From Oscillospiraceae bacterium (GTDB lineage: Bacteria; Bacillota; Clostridia; Oscillospirales; Ruminococcaceae): a DNA stretch of 14,330 nucleotides. The stretch spans positions 1 to 14,330 of the forward strand of contig SVMQ01000033.1 in NCBI GenBank assembly GCA_015067375.1. The letters are read 5' to 3'. The notes beneath the pieces were generated by a model that was not told where the DNA came from, did not search any database, and was given only the letters and a program-made list of their open reading frames with translations. A program made the translations under genes and the position numbers. Shown here one piece after another: positions 1 through 6,538 of the stretch; the stretch's first letter is position 1; each line of letters opens with the position of its first letter.

Positions 1-176
1 CGATCTCTTTGATATGTTCTTCCTGCCGCGATAGCATAACCGCCGCCGTCAGGCACACGACGGAAGAACATATCAAAGTACGCGATACGCTCCGCGTGCT
101 TTGTCTTGTAATAACCATTGCCCATAGTGAGCTGATAGAAATCGCACAGCATGGAATAATTCTGTTCGTTTATCAT
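1..176 (-). CDS. pncB: nicotinate phosphoribosyltransferase, N-terminal fragment (runs off left edge)
   Basis: Only the first 58 codons are in the window. The start reads MINEQNYSMLCDFYQLTMGN, followed by YFDMFFRRVPDGGGYAIAAG; this is the conserved N-terminus of the nicotinate phosphoribosyltransferase family, which makes nicotinate mononucleotide from nicotinate and PRPP in NAD salvage. The ATG at 176-174 follows a GGGGCGG ribosome site. It lies 14 bp downstream of the membrane-protein gene and is the third gene after the nicotinamidase, so the product of one enzyme feeds the other. After AAG the frame reads RTYQRD, where the family normally has a Leu-Glu-rich helix; a shifted frame gives EHIKEI. 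That suggests a frameshift or an assembly fault near positions 19-25. Family assignment is firm; intactness is not. Confidence 0.8.
   Translation of the reverse strand, partial: MINEQNYSMLCDFYQLTMGNGYYKTKHAERIAYFDMFFRRVPDGGGYAIAAGRTYQRD
7..78. repeat. 17-bp perfect inverted repeat inside pncB
   Basis: The arm at 7-23 (ctttgatatgttcttcc) is the exact reverse complement of 62-78, separated by 38 bp. It lies inside the coding region of the partial pncB, which is unusual. Its left arm coincides with the place where the protein stops resembling the family. Confidence 0.85.
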
Positions 177-190
177 AATTACCGCCCCTT

Positions 191-682
191 TTATTTAAGT
201 GTAAACACGATACCCAAGATGCCTGCCGCAAAGCATATCGCTGCAAAAAGCAAATGACACGCTACCTCGATCCTGTAAGCAGGCACGATCAAAAAATCTG
301 ACGGATGCTTTCTGTCATACACCACTCTCAACGTCTTTCCGACGCTCGCACCCATTACCCATTGCGTGCTTGCCGAAAAAGGTATCTTCTTACCTTCTTC
401 ATCTACTGCTTCCGCAACAAAACGCATATGGTCTCCCTGCTCCCGCGAACCGATATAAAGTCTGGTGATCACCGCCGTGGTAGCCGTCCACTCTCTCCTG
501 ATCCTTTTCCAATACAATACAAGAACCCCGATCGGTATCAGACAATATATTCCGCCCAGAATAACGCTTACATAACCAACAATGTACTTGTAGTCCATCG
601 GCACTATCACCATCGCTACTATAAACGCCGCGATAACGGGATATATGATCGTCGGGGAAAGCGAATACTTGTCATAGAACAT
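191..682 (-). CDS. small membrane protein with DUF3592-like region, function unknown
   Basis: A 163-residue protein with two hydrophobic segments near the N-terminus (about 10-30 and 34-57), a soluble middle (about 60-135) and a C-terminal hydrophobic segment (about 137-160). The middle resembles DUF3592 proteins: a Trp-Thr-Ala start, a beta-rich stretch with an Asp-Glu-Glu-Gly-Lys-Lys turn, then VYDRKHPSDF, like the VRYDPxxP ending of that family. The start codon overlaps the nicotinamidase stop as TAATG (684-680), so translation is probably coupled, and pncB begins 14 bp after its stop. Its place between two NAD-salvage enzymes suggests a membrane role linked to nicotinamide or nicotinate handling, but nothing in the sequence proves that. 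The domain call is from pattern only. Confidence 0.75.
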   Translation of the reverse strand: MFYDKYSLSPTIIYPVIAAFIVAMVIVPMDYKYIVGYVSVILGGIYCLIPIGVLVLYWKRIRREWTATTAVITRLYIGSREQGDHMRFVAEAVDEEGKKIPFSASTQWVMGASVGKTLRVVYDRKHPSDFLIVPAYRIEVACHLLFAAICFAAGILGIVFTLK

Positions 683-1200
683 TACAGCACCTCTATCTGT
701 ACTCCGCGCATACTGTCGAGCGCACGCCGGTGAGCCTCTGCACTTGCTGTGCCGCAGGCGCTTCCGTCAACGGTTATCCTTGCTTCGGGCAGAGCCGCCT
801 TTGCTATCATCGCATTGGAGATGACACAGATATCCGTCACCAGTCCGCACAGCTCCACCTCGTCAAAGCCGCCGCGCATAAGGTAATCACCAAGCTCCAT
901 AGAGCCGAAAGCAGGCTTCTTTATCACTATGTCACTGTCCGTCACAGCCTCGCGCACCTTACCGTAGAGTGCGTGACCCTCTGTGCCGTCGATGCAATGC
1001 ACAACAGGAAGCTTCTTGCCCTCGGAAGTGCTGAGATAATCCTCGCCGTGCGTGTCGAGCGTGAATATCACCTGTCCACCGTCGGCACGGCACTTTGTTA
1101 TCTTGCCGAGGATGATATCCTCCAGCTTCTCTGCGCCCTCAAAACCGAGTGCGCCGTTCACAAAATCCACCTGATAATCAACTACGACCAAAGCTTTCAT
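682..1200 (-). CDS. pncA: nicotinamidase / isochorismatase-family cysteine hydrolase
   Basis: A 172-residue isochorismatase-fold hydrolase, very likely the nicotinamidase that converts nicotinamide to nicotinate. The catalytic triad is visible: Asp8 in VVDYQVDF, Lys95 in KKPAFGS and the nucleophile Cys125 in GLVTDICVISNA, with the Val-Thr before TDIC that forms the usual cis peptide. The metal ligands of nicotinamidases also appear: Asp49 and His51 in TLDTHGED and His68 in VVHCIDGTEG. The ATG at 1200 follows GAGGTAAT with good spacing. It heads a minus-strand operon with the membrane protein (overlapping TAATG) and pncB, which supports nicotinamide over isochorismate as substrate. A biochemically different cysteine hydrolase of the same clan cannot be excluded. 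Confidence 0.88.
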   Translation of the reverse strand: MKALVVVDYQVDFVNGALGFEGAEKLEDIILGKITKCRADGGQVIFTLDTHGEDYLSTSEGKKLPVVHCIDGTEGHALYGKVREAVTDSDIVIKKPAFGSMELGDYLMRGGFDEVELCGLVTDICVISNAMIAKAALPEARITVDGSACGTASAEAHRRALDSMRGVQIEVL

Positions 1201-1221
1201 ATTATTACCTCACAACATACT

Positions 1222-1227
1222 ATTATA
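1222..1227 (-). promoter_or_regulatory. -10 element ahead of the pncA operon
   Basis: TATAAT on the minus strand, 22 bp upstream of the pncA ATG. No convincing -35 sits at the right distance, so it is a tentative promoter. The rest of the 136-bp gap between glmU and pncA (1201-1336) holds an imperfect hairpin around 1293-1314 without a T-tract and no clear glmU terminator. Confidence 0.4.
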
Positions 1228-1336
1228 TCCACAGACAAACGAGAGAGCACAGATGCAATGAATACGGCCCGAAATCGTACTTTGGTGCGTCGAGCAGTCG
1301 TATGACGAAGCAGACGCGGTGCTATCGGTTGTTCTG

Positions 1337-2701
1337 TTATTTTTTCTTACGCTTGAAGTTCTTTTCCCAGTTTTCTTTTACGCGTGTAGTGCCACGCTCA
1401 ACAAACAGCGCATTTTCAGGAACGTTCTTTGTCACCGTCGAGCCTGCCGCTGTCGCTGCGTTATCGCCCACCTCAACAGGCGCGATAAGGTTTGTGTTGC
1501 TGCCGATAAATGCATGATCACCGATCTTGGTGCGGTACTTATTGATACCGTCGTAATTTGCTGTAATGCTTCCACAGCCGAAGTTTACTCCTCTGCCGAC
1601 ATCACTGTCGCCAACGTAGGTCAGATGACCTGCGGCTGTGTTCTCTCCGATCTCGGAATTCTTTATCTCAACGAAGTTTCCGATCTTGACGCCGCGGTGC
1701 AGTACAGTACCTGGTCTGAGCTGTGCAAAGGGGCCTACCTTTACGTTCTCCTCAACGACCGAGCTGTACGCGCGCACATTGTCAAACCTCACGTTATTGC
1801 CGATAGTGCAATCTTCAATGTGACAATTAGCACCTATCGTGCAGCCCTCGCCGATAACGGTGTTGCCAAGGATGACCGTATTCGGCATTACGGTAGTATC
1901 ACAGCCTATCTGCACATCCGCGCCGATAACGATGCCGTCAAGCGCAACAAAGCTTACGCCGTTGTCCATGTGCTTTGAGATGATCTCGTTTCTTGCGATG
2001 GTGTTAAGCTCATACAGCGCCTTTCTCGTGTTTGCGCCAAGAACTATCTTGGGATTTGCCGATATATATGCCGCACGCTTCTGCGCCATCTCAACACAGT
2101 CTGTCAGATAGTACTCTCCTGCCGCATTATTGGTAGAGAGCCTCGGCAGCATAGCCAGCAGCTTCTGTGCGCTGAACCAGTATGCGCCGCTGTTCACCTC
2201 GGATATTTTCGCCTCTTCGGGGGAACAATCCTTTTGTTCGCGTATTGCAGTAAACTCGCCGTCCGTGCGGATTATCCTGCCGTAGCCTGTCGGGTCGGGT
2301 ATCTCTGCTGTTATGACCGTTACCTGTGCGTTCTTTTCAATGTGATATGCAAGCGAAGCGCGGAGAGTATCGCTGTCGATGAACGGAGCGTCGCCATTCA
2401 GCACGCAGACGCTGTCCATAGCCCTTATCATCTCCTCGGCGCATTTTACAGCGTCGCCTGTGCCTTTCTGCTCCTTTTGCAGATAGGTTATGATATTCTC
2501 ACCGCGACTCGCAACATAAGCGTCCGTAAGCTCCGACTTGTAGCCCGTAACGACCGCTACACCGTCAAAGCCGAAATCCTTTACCGCATCCAGCACCCAG
2601 CCGAGCATAGGCTTGCAAAGAACCTCTGCCAGCACCTTGGGGCGCTCGGACTTCATGCGCTTTCCTGCGCCGCCTGCGAGTATGATACAACCTGTTTTCA
2701 T
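1337..2701 (-). CDS. glmU: bifunctional UDP-GlcNAc pyrophosphorylase / glucosamine-1-phosphate acetyltransferase
   Basis: A 454-residue cytoplasmic enzyme that makes UDP-N-acetylglucosamine for peptidoglycan by acetylating glucosamine-1-phosphate and then transferring UMP. The N-terminal uridylyltransferase shows LAGGAGKRMKSERPKVL (residues 8-24) and NGDAPF (about 102-107). The C-terminal left-handed beta-helix starts near residue 250 with many hexapeptide repeats and carries the acetyltransferase motif AGHLTYVGD with the catalytic-type His359, then NYDGINKYRT. The length matches the family. A longer reading would start at a TTG (2710) directly abutting the AGAGG ribosome site, leaving no spacing; the ATG at 2701 sits 9 nt after that site and is the better start. 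The 5' end faces that of the PH-domain gene across only 21 bp. Confidence 0.96.
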   Translation of the reverse strand: MKTGCIILAGGAGKRMKSERPKVLAEVLCKPMLGWVLDAVKDFGFDGVAVVTGYKSELTDAYVASRGENIITYLQKEQKGTGDAVKCAEEMIRAMDSVCVLNGDAPFIDSDTLRASLAYHIEKNAQVTVITAEIPDPTGYGRIIRTDGEFTAIREQKDCSPEEAKISEVNSGAYWFSAQKLLAMLPRLSTNNAAGEYYLTDCVEMAQKRAAYISANPKIVLGANTRKALYELNTIARNEIISKHMDNGVSFVALDGIVIGADVQIGCDTTVMPNTVILGNTVIGEGCTIGANCHIEDCTIGNNVRFDNVRAYSSVVEENVKVGPFAQLRPGTVLHRGVKIGNFVEIKNSEIGENTAAGHLTYVGDSDVGRGVNFGCGSITANYDGINKYRTKIGDHAFIGSNTNLIAPVEVGDNAATAAGSTVTKNVPENALFVERGTTRVKENWEKNFKRKKK

Positions 2702-2722
2702 ATTGACCAACCTCTCTATATC

Positions 2723-3919
2723 ATGGAATTTATTTTATATTTCGTTTTACGCCGTTTTTTTGTATCTGTAAAGACCGATGCGCATGGAATACACCTGCGC
2801 AAGGGTCTGATATTTCGTCGTGTAAGCTTTGTCCCTGCTGCCGTTATCTCATCGGTGCAGGTGAAGCGAACTCCGCTTCTGCGTCTGCTTTGCGGAAAAA
2901 AAGTGACCATCCGCGCTCTCGGCGGAAAGGTGACATTCTATCTGAAAAACAACGAACCTCTCTCATTCCTGCCGCAGCAAGAGATATCTCTCAGCCTGCG
3001 CCACCGCTCAGGCAGCGTCCTGCTTGGCGCGCTATGTGAAACACGCGCTCTCGGCGGAATGATATTGTTCTCCACGTCCCTCACAAGGATAGGAAACATA
3101 CTGGGGAGCGGCTACTACGACCGCATCATGAACGCCATCAACCAGACGGCGCAAGGCTTTGACAAGCTGCTGTCAGACCTGCGCATAGCAGTGCCGTCCG
3201 TTACAGCAGTGCTGGCGGTCTTTGTGGCGGCTGCATGGGCGTTCGCTTTTTTACGCAACTCTCTGCGACTGTGCCGTTTCAATGTCGGCATCGGCGCGTG
3301 TTACGCTATCGCGCGGCACGGTCTGCTAACATTGTATGAGGATATAGTTGTACCGAATAACCTCAGCGCATCAGTCATCAGCAATACTGCATCCACACTG
3401 CTTTTCAGAGCCGCTCCGATATACTGCGGCGACATCCTTACAGTGCTTCCGATGGATAACGCTGCACAAAATACAGCTTTCCGCCATCTGACAGGCATAA
3501 CGCTGCCCGACCGCTTTTGCACAATACCTCCAAAAAAAGCGATCTTCGGACATATCGCTGTGCCGTTTGGCTGGGGCGCGGCGTTTGCCGCTGCATTGGT
3601 GCTGTGCTACCTCACAAACTCCGACCCTATCCTGCGCACGCTGCTGTGGGCAGGAGTGTGGGTATGCCTGTGGTACAGCTTTTTATTCGGAATGTATATG
3701 CTTCGCTCAGGGACAACGCAGCACAGTAATGCTACGATAATGTCAGCGCGGCACGGGGTACGGCTGTATACCGCCTGCATACCTGCAGACAGCACAGCCT
3801 ACCGCCGCACCGACGTAAATATTTTTCAATTAAAGGACGATATGTGTGATATGCGCATCTATTGCCGCGGTCATCTCCGACTGCGACTAAGGAATGTGCC
3901 AAACGATCAGCGTACCTGA
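2723..3919 (+). CDS. YdbT-like bacterial PH-domain (bPH2) membrane protein
   Basis: About 398 residues. A short hydrophobic N-terminus (FILYFVLRRFFV) leads into a bPH2 domain at about residues 15-75: GLIFRR, then VPAAVISSVQVKRTPLLRLL, then VTIRALGG. This order matches the first PH module of YdbS/YdbT proteins. A helical linker follows, a transmembrane segment at about 155-180, a second PH-like region, a double hydrophobic segment at about 275-320, and a third PH-like tail. YdbT proteins are membrane proteins of poorly known function. The ATG at 2723 has no recognisable ribosome site, and no better in-frame start keeps the PH domain; the N-terminal helix pair of many relatives is missing. The tail overlaps the convergent decarboxylase gene by 13 bp. 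The gene is probable; the start is uncertain. Confidence 0.72.
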   Translation: MEFILYFVLRRFFVSVKTDAHGIHLRKGLIFRRVSFVPAAVISSVQVKRTPLLRLLCGKKVTIRALGGKVTFYLKNNEPLSFLPQQEISLSLRHRSGSVLLGALCETRALGGMILFSTSLTRIGNILGSGYYDRIMNAINQTAQGFDKLLSDLRIAVPSVTAVLAVFVAAAWAFAFLRNSLRLCRFNVGIGACYAIARHGLLTLYEDIVVPNNLSASVISNTASTLLFRAAPIYCGDILTVLPMDNAAQNTAFRHLTGITLPDRFCTIPPKKAIFGHIAVPFGWGAAFAAALVLCYLTNSDPILRTLLWAGVWVCLWYSFLFGMYMLRSGTTQHSNATIMSARHGVRLYTACIPADSTAYRRTDVNIFQLKDDMCDMRIYCRGHLRLRLRNVPNDQRT

Positions 3920-5196
3920 GTAATTACCGATACTTCCTTGACGTTATACAGGCGCAGTGCCTCCGCAGCCTCGTCGCTGATTATCTCGCCCGGCATAACG
4001 AGCGGCACTCCCGGAGGACAGGGCGCGATGATGTTTCCGCACACAAATCCGATAGCCTTTGCAAGCGGCACCTTCTTCTGCGGCATGAACATCGCATCGC
4101 TCAGCGGAAGCGCTGCCTTGGGCTTAAGCACGGGGTACTCTGCTTTCATGATCGGCTTTTTCTTGGGGATGAGCGTCATCGCCGTCAGCGCACGCTGGCA
4201 GTCGCGGTGGGTAGATGTTGCTGAGAAGAGCAGCACTGTATGGTTGCGGTCGCTCATCTCGCACTCAACACCATTCTGACGAAGCTTATCGGCAAAATTG
4301 AAGCCGTTGTAGCCGTATTCGTATGCCTTGACTACAACACGCAACGGATCAGTTTCCCTTATCGGGATCTCATAATCCGCAAGCTTGTTCTTCAAGTAGC
4401 GCACCGACTCGCACGCATGATTGACTGCATCGGGACGATCGGTTATGTATTTGTTGAACTTATCAAGGCTCTCCATCACAAGGTAAGATGGGCTGGACGA
4501 GCCGAAAGTCGCCATAAGCTCCTTGGCGCGGGTGTGGTCTGTTCCACCGATAAAGTGAAGATAGGAGCCGCCTGTCATAACGGGCAGCGTCTTATGAGCA
4601 GACTCCGCGCTGATAACAGGAATACCGAACTCGGTAGGATGCAGATATTTCTCTCCGAACTGCGACTTGTCCACAAATTTAAGATAAGCGCCGTGTGCAT
4701 TGTCGCATACTACGGGCAGCTCAGTCTGAGGAATGCGGCTGGCTCCGCCGAGATAGTCGATATTCGTCATGAACAGCGCATCCGCGCCTGCAAGCGCCTC
4801 AGCGGTATAGTCAACGTCAGCGCTGAGGTACTCCTCGGGATACAGCCACTTAACATTCATGTGAAGCAGCGCCGCCGCCGAAACAAGACTTCTGTGTGAA
4901 TAGCGCGACGCGGCGATAGTCTTGCAGCCCTGCGCCTTCAGGATAGCAAGCGCAGTCTGTATGGAAAGAGTACTTCCGCCGCAGGAATAGCAGGTCCTGT
5001 CTGTGCCGAATACCGCCGTGGCATTTCTCTCGCTCTCGCCGATGATGCTCTTGGTGCGGTCTGTTTCATACAGGCAGTCTGCACCGTCTATCTCAGTGAT
5101 ATCGTGTGCGATAGCACCGTTGTGTCCCGGCATATGCAGGCGCAGCGCGCCGCTGGTGGTGTACTTTTCTAAGAAGTCGGAAATCGGTGTGTTCAT
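3907..5196 (-). CDS. Orn/Lys/Arg decarboxylase-family PLP enzyme (compact, SpeA/YaaO-like)
   Basis: A 429-residue fold-type I PLP enzyme. Landmarks of the family are the N-terminal LRLHMPGHNG (residues 18-27), CYSCGGSTLSIQ for the cofactor phosphate (69-80), CDNAHGAYL with Asp165, and SAESAHKTLPVMTGGSYLH, where Lys202 would form the Schiff base. The C-terminal APCPPGVPLVMPGE is also typical. It lacks the N-terminal wing domain of enterobacterial decarboxylases and is shorter than the roughly 490-residue Bacillus SpeA type. The probable reaction is amino-acid decarboxylation leading to polyamines; the substrate (Arg, Lys or Orn) cannot be read from the sequence. The start has GGAGGA 9 nt upstream. 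It is the last gene of an operon with two foldase lipoproteins, 51 bp after the nearer one. Its tail overlaps the opposing PH-domain gene. Confidence 0.88.
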   Translation of the reverse strand: MNTPISDFLEKYTTSGALRLHMPGHNGAIAHDITEIDGADCLYETDRTKSIIGESERNATAVFGTDRTCYSCGGSTLSIQTALAILKAQGCKTIAASRYSHRSLVSAAALLHMNVKWLYPEEYLSADVDYTAEALAGADALFMTNIDYLGGASRIPQTELPVVCDNAHGAYLKFVDKSQFGEKYLHPTEFGIPVISAESAHKTLPVMTGGSYLHFIGGTDHTRAKELMATFGSSSPSYLVMESLDKFNKYITDRPDAVNHACESVRYLKNKLADYEIPIRETDPLRVVVKAYEYGYNGFNFADKLRQNGVECEMSDRNHTVLLFSATSTHRDCQRALTAMTLIPKKKPIMKAEYPVLKPKAALPLSDAMFMPQKKVPLAKAIGFVCGNIIAPCPPGVPLVMPGEIISDEAAEALRLYNVKEVSVITQVR

Positions 5197-5247
5197 ATAA
5201 TTACGTCCTCCGTTGATGAATGTATCTCAAAATGTTGGGGGAATGCG

Positions 5248-6519
5248 TTATTGTGCCGAGGTCGTGCTCTCTTCTTCCGAAAGCATGAGTATCTCGCGGT
5301 CTACTGTATATGTCAGCTCCTCACGCCATGCAGCCATGGATTCGTTGAGCTTCTGTGTCTTATAAGCATCCTCAAGGTACTCGTGCAGTGCATCGGTGTA
5401 GCCCTTGATGCTCTCCTCTGTTACGACTGCCGCCTCGGTGTATTTGATGATATGCCAGCCGTAATCCGTAACGACTGTATCAGTGCCGCCTGTCTGAGAA
5501 ATGCCAAGCGCACACTCCGCGAAGCCATCCATATACATAGTCGTACCGGGGGCAACGAGATAGCTTGCTGTCTTGTCGCCATCGTCACTGTACTGCACCA
5601 TGAGCGCCGAGAAATCCTCACCCGATGCGACCTTGCTCTCCACCTCTGCTATCTCAGCAGACATTGCAGCGATCTTTTCTTCCCTCAGCTTATCGGCATC
5701 GGCGTTGCTTCCCGCCTGACGCAGCTGGCTTATCTGAGTAGTCGTTGCATCATCGAATTTAAGCAGGATGTGCTGCACATAGCGCGAGCCATCGGGGATA
5801 TACAGGCTCTTCAGTGCGTCGGGGTCATAGTCGGAATTATCTTTTTCGTATGCCGCCTTTGCATCCGCGATTATCGTCTGCACTTCCTTTTCTGCCTCTG
5901 AATATTCATATACGAAGCCTGCATTGAGATGATCGGTCAGCTTCTGCTGGATATAGATGCTTCTCTGCCAGTTTTTCAGATCCTCCTCTGTAAGTCCGCA
6001 ATCTGTCAGCATCTTGTTGTATTCCTCTTCAGCGCGCTTTGTAAGCTCCTCTGCGGAAAGTGCTTCCCCGCCGCTCGCAAGCTGCACCCTGTTCTTGAAT
6101 GTGTTCTTCATATTCTCGATGCCTGACTGTGTGTCCTGCTCGATCTGCTTGTTGTCCTCATCAGTAAGCGTCAGACCAAGCTCCGCGAACTTCTTTTCCA
6201 TTATCCTCTCATTTACAAGATAGTTCACGATATATTCACGCTGACCCGAAAGCATTGATACATAAGGCTCTACCGAGTCATCTGTGATCTGATAGCCTGC
6301 GAGATAGTATTTGTACTCCTTGAGGAAGTCGCCGAATGTGACGTTCATATCAGCGTTGCCCTCAAACTCTACTACCACGGTATCAAATGTAGTACCCGAC
6401 GAAAGCACCGAGGGACCCTGCGTAGGCACCACTGATGACATAGTGTCCTTTGCTCCGCAGCCTGCCGCGGTGATCGCTATAGCTGCCGCTGCAACGAAAG
6501 AAAGTATTTTTTTATTCAT
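5248..6519 (-). CDS. PrsA/SurA-like peptidylprolyl isomerase lipoprotein (copy 1)
   Basis: A 423-residue exported lipoprotein. The signal is MNKKILSF then AAAAIAITAAGC, giving lipidated Cys21. A longer frame upstream lacks a ribosome site, whereas the ATG at 6519 follows AAGGAGGAC. A helical SurA-like chaperone region (about 55-230) contains QREYIVNYLVNERI. A PpiC/parvulin domain (about 245-365) shows QHILLKF with His250, then YSDD (310) and DYGWHIIKY with His356; between them is an Ala/Glu-rich helical insert. The role would be folding of secreted proteins outside the membrane. The gene lies 19 bp after its paralogue and 51 bp before the decarboxylase, and all three probably share one transcript. 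The isomerase loop is divergent, so it may act mainly as a chaperone. Confidence 0.85.
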   Translation of the reverse strand: MNKKILSFVAAAAIAITAAGCGAKDTMSSVVPTQGPSVLSSGTTFDTVVVEFEGNADMNVTFGDFLKEYKYYLAGYQITDDSVEPYVSMLSGQREYIVNYLVNERIMEKKFAELGLTLTDEDNKQIEQDTQSGIENMKNTFKNRVQLASGGEALSAEELTKRAEEEYNKMLTDCGLTEEDLKNWQRSIYIQQKLTDHLNAGFVYEYSEAEKEVQTIIADAKAAYEKDNSDYDPDALKSLYIPDGSRYVQHILLKFDDATTTQISQLRQAGSNADADKLREEKIAAMSAEIAEVESKVASGEDFSALMVQYSDDGDKTASYLVAPGTTMYMDGFAECALGISQTGGTDTVVTDYGWHIIKYTEAAVVTEESIKGYTDALHEYLEDAYKTQKLNESMAAWREELTYTVDREILMLSEEESTTSAQ

Positions 6520-6538
6520 CTGCCTGTCCTCCTTGACG

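Noticed and set aside
1262..1336. Possible terminator or structured RNA after glmU
   Set aside because: gcgtc/gacgc and gtc/gac pairings exist but are interrupted by an internal loop and lack a T-tract.
2234..2722. Upstream extension of the plus-strand PH-domain frame through glmU
   Set aside because: It is antisense to conserved glmU coding sequence, and its translation shows no domain; only the part from 2723 resembles a protein family.
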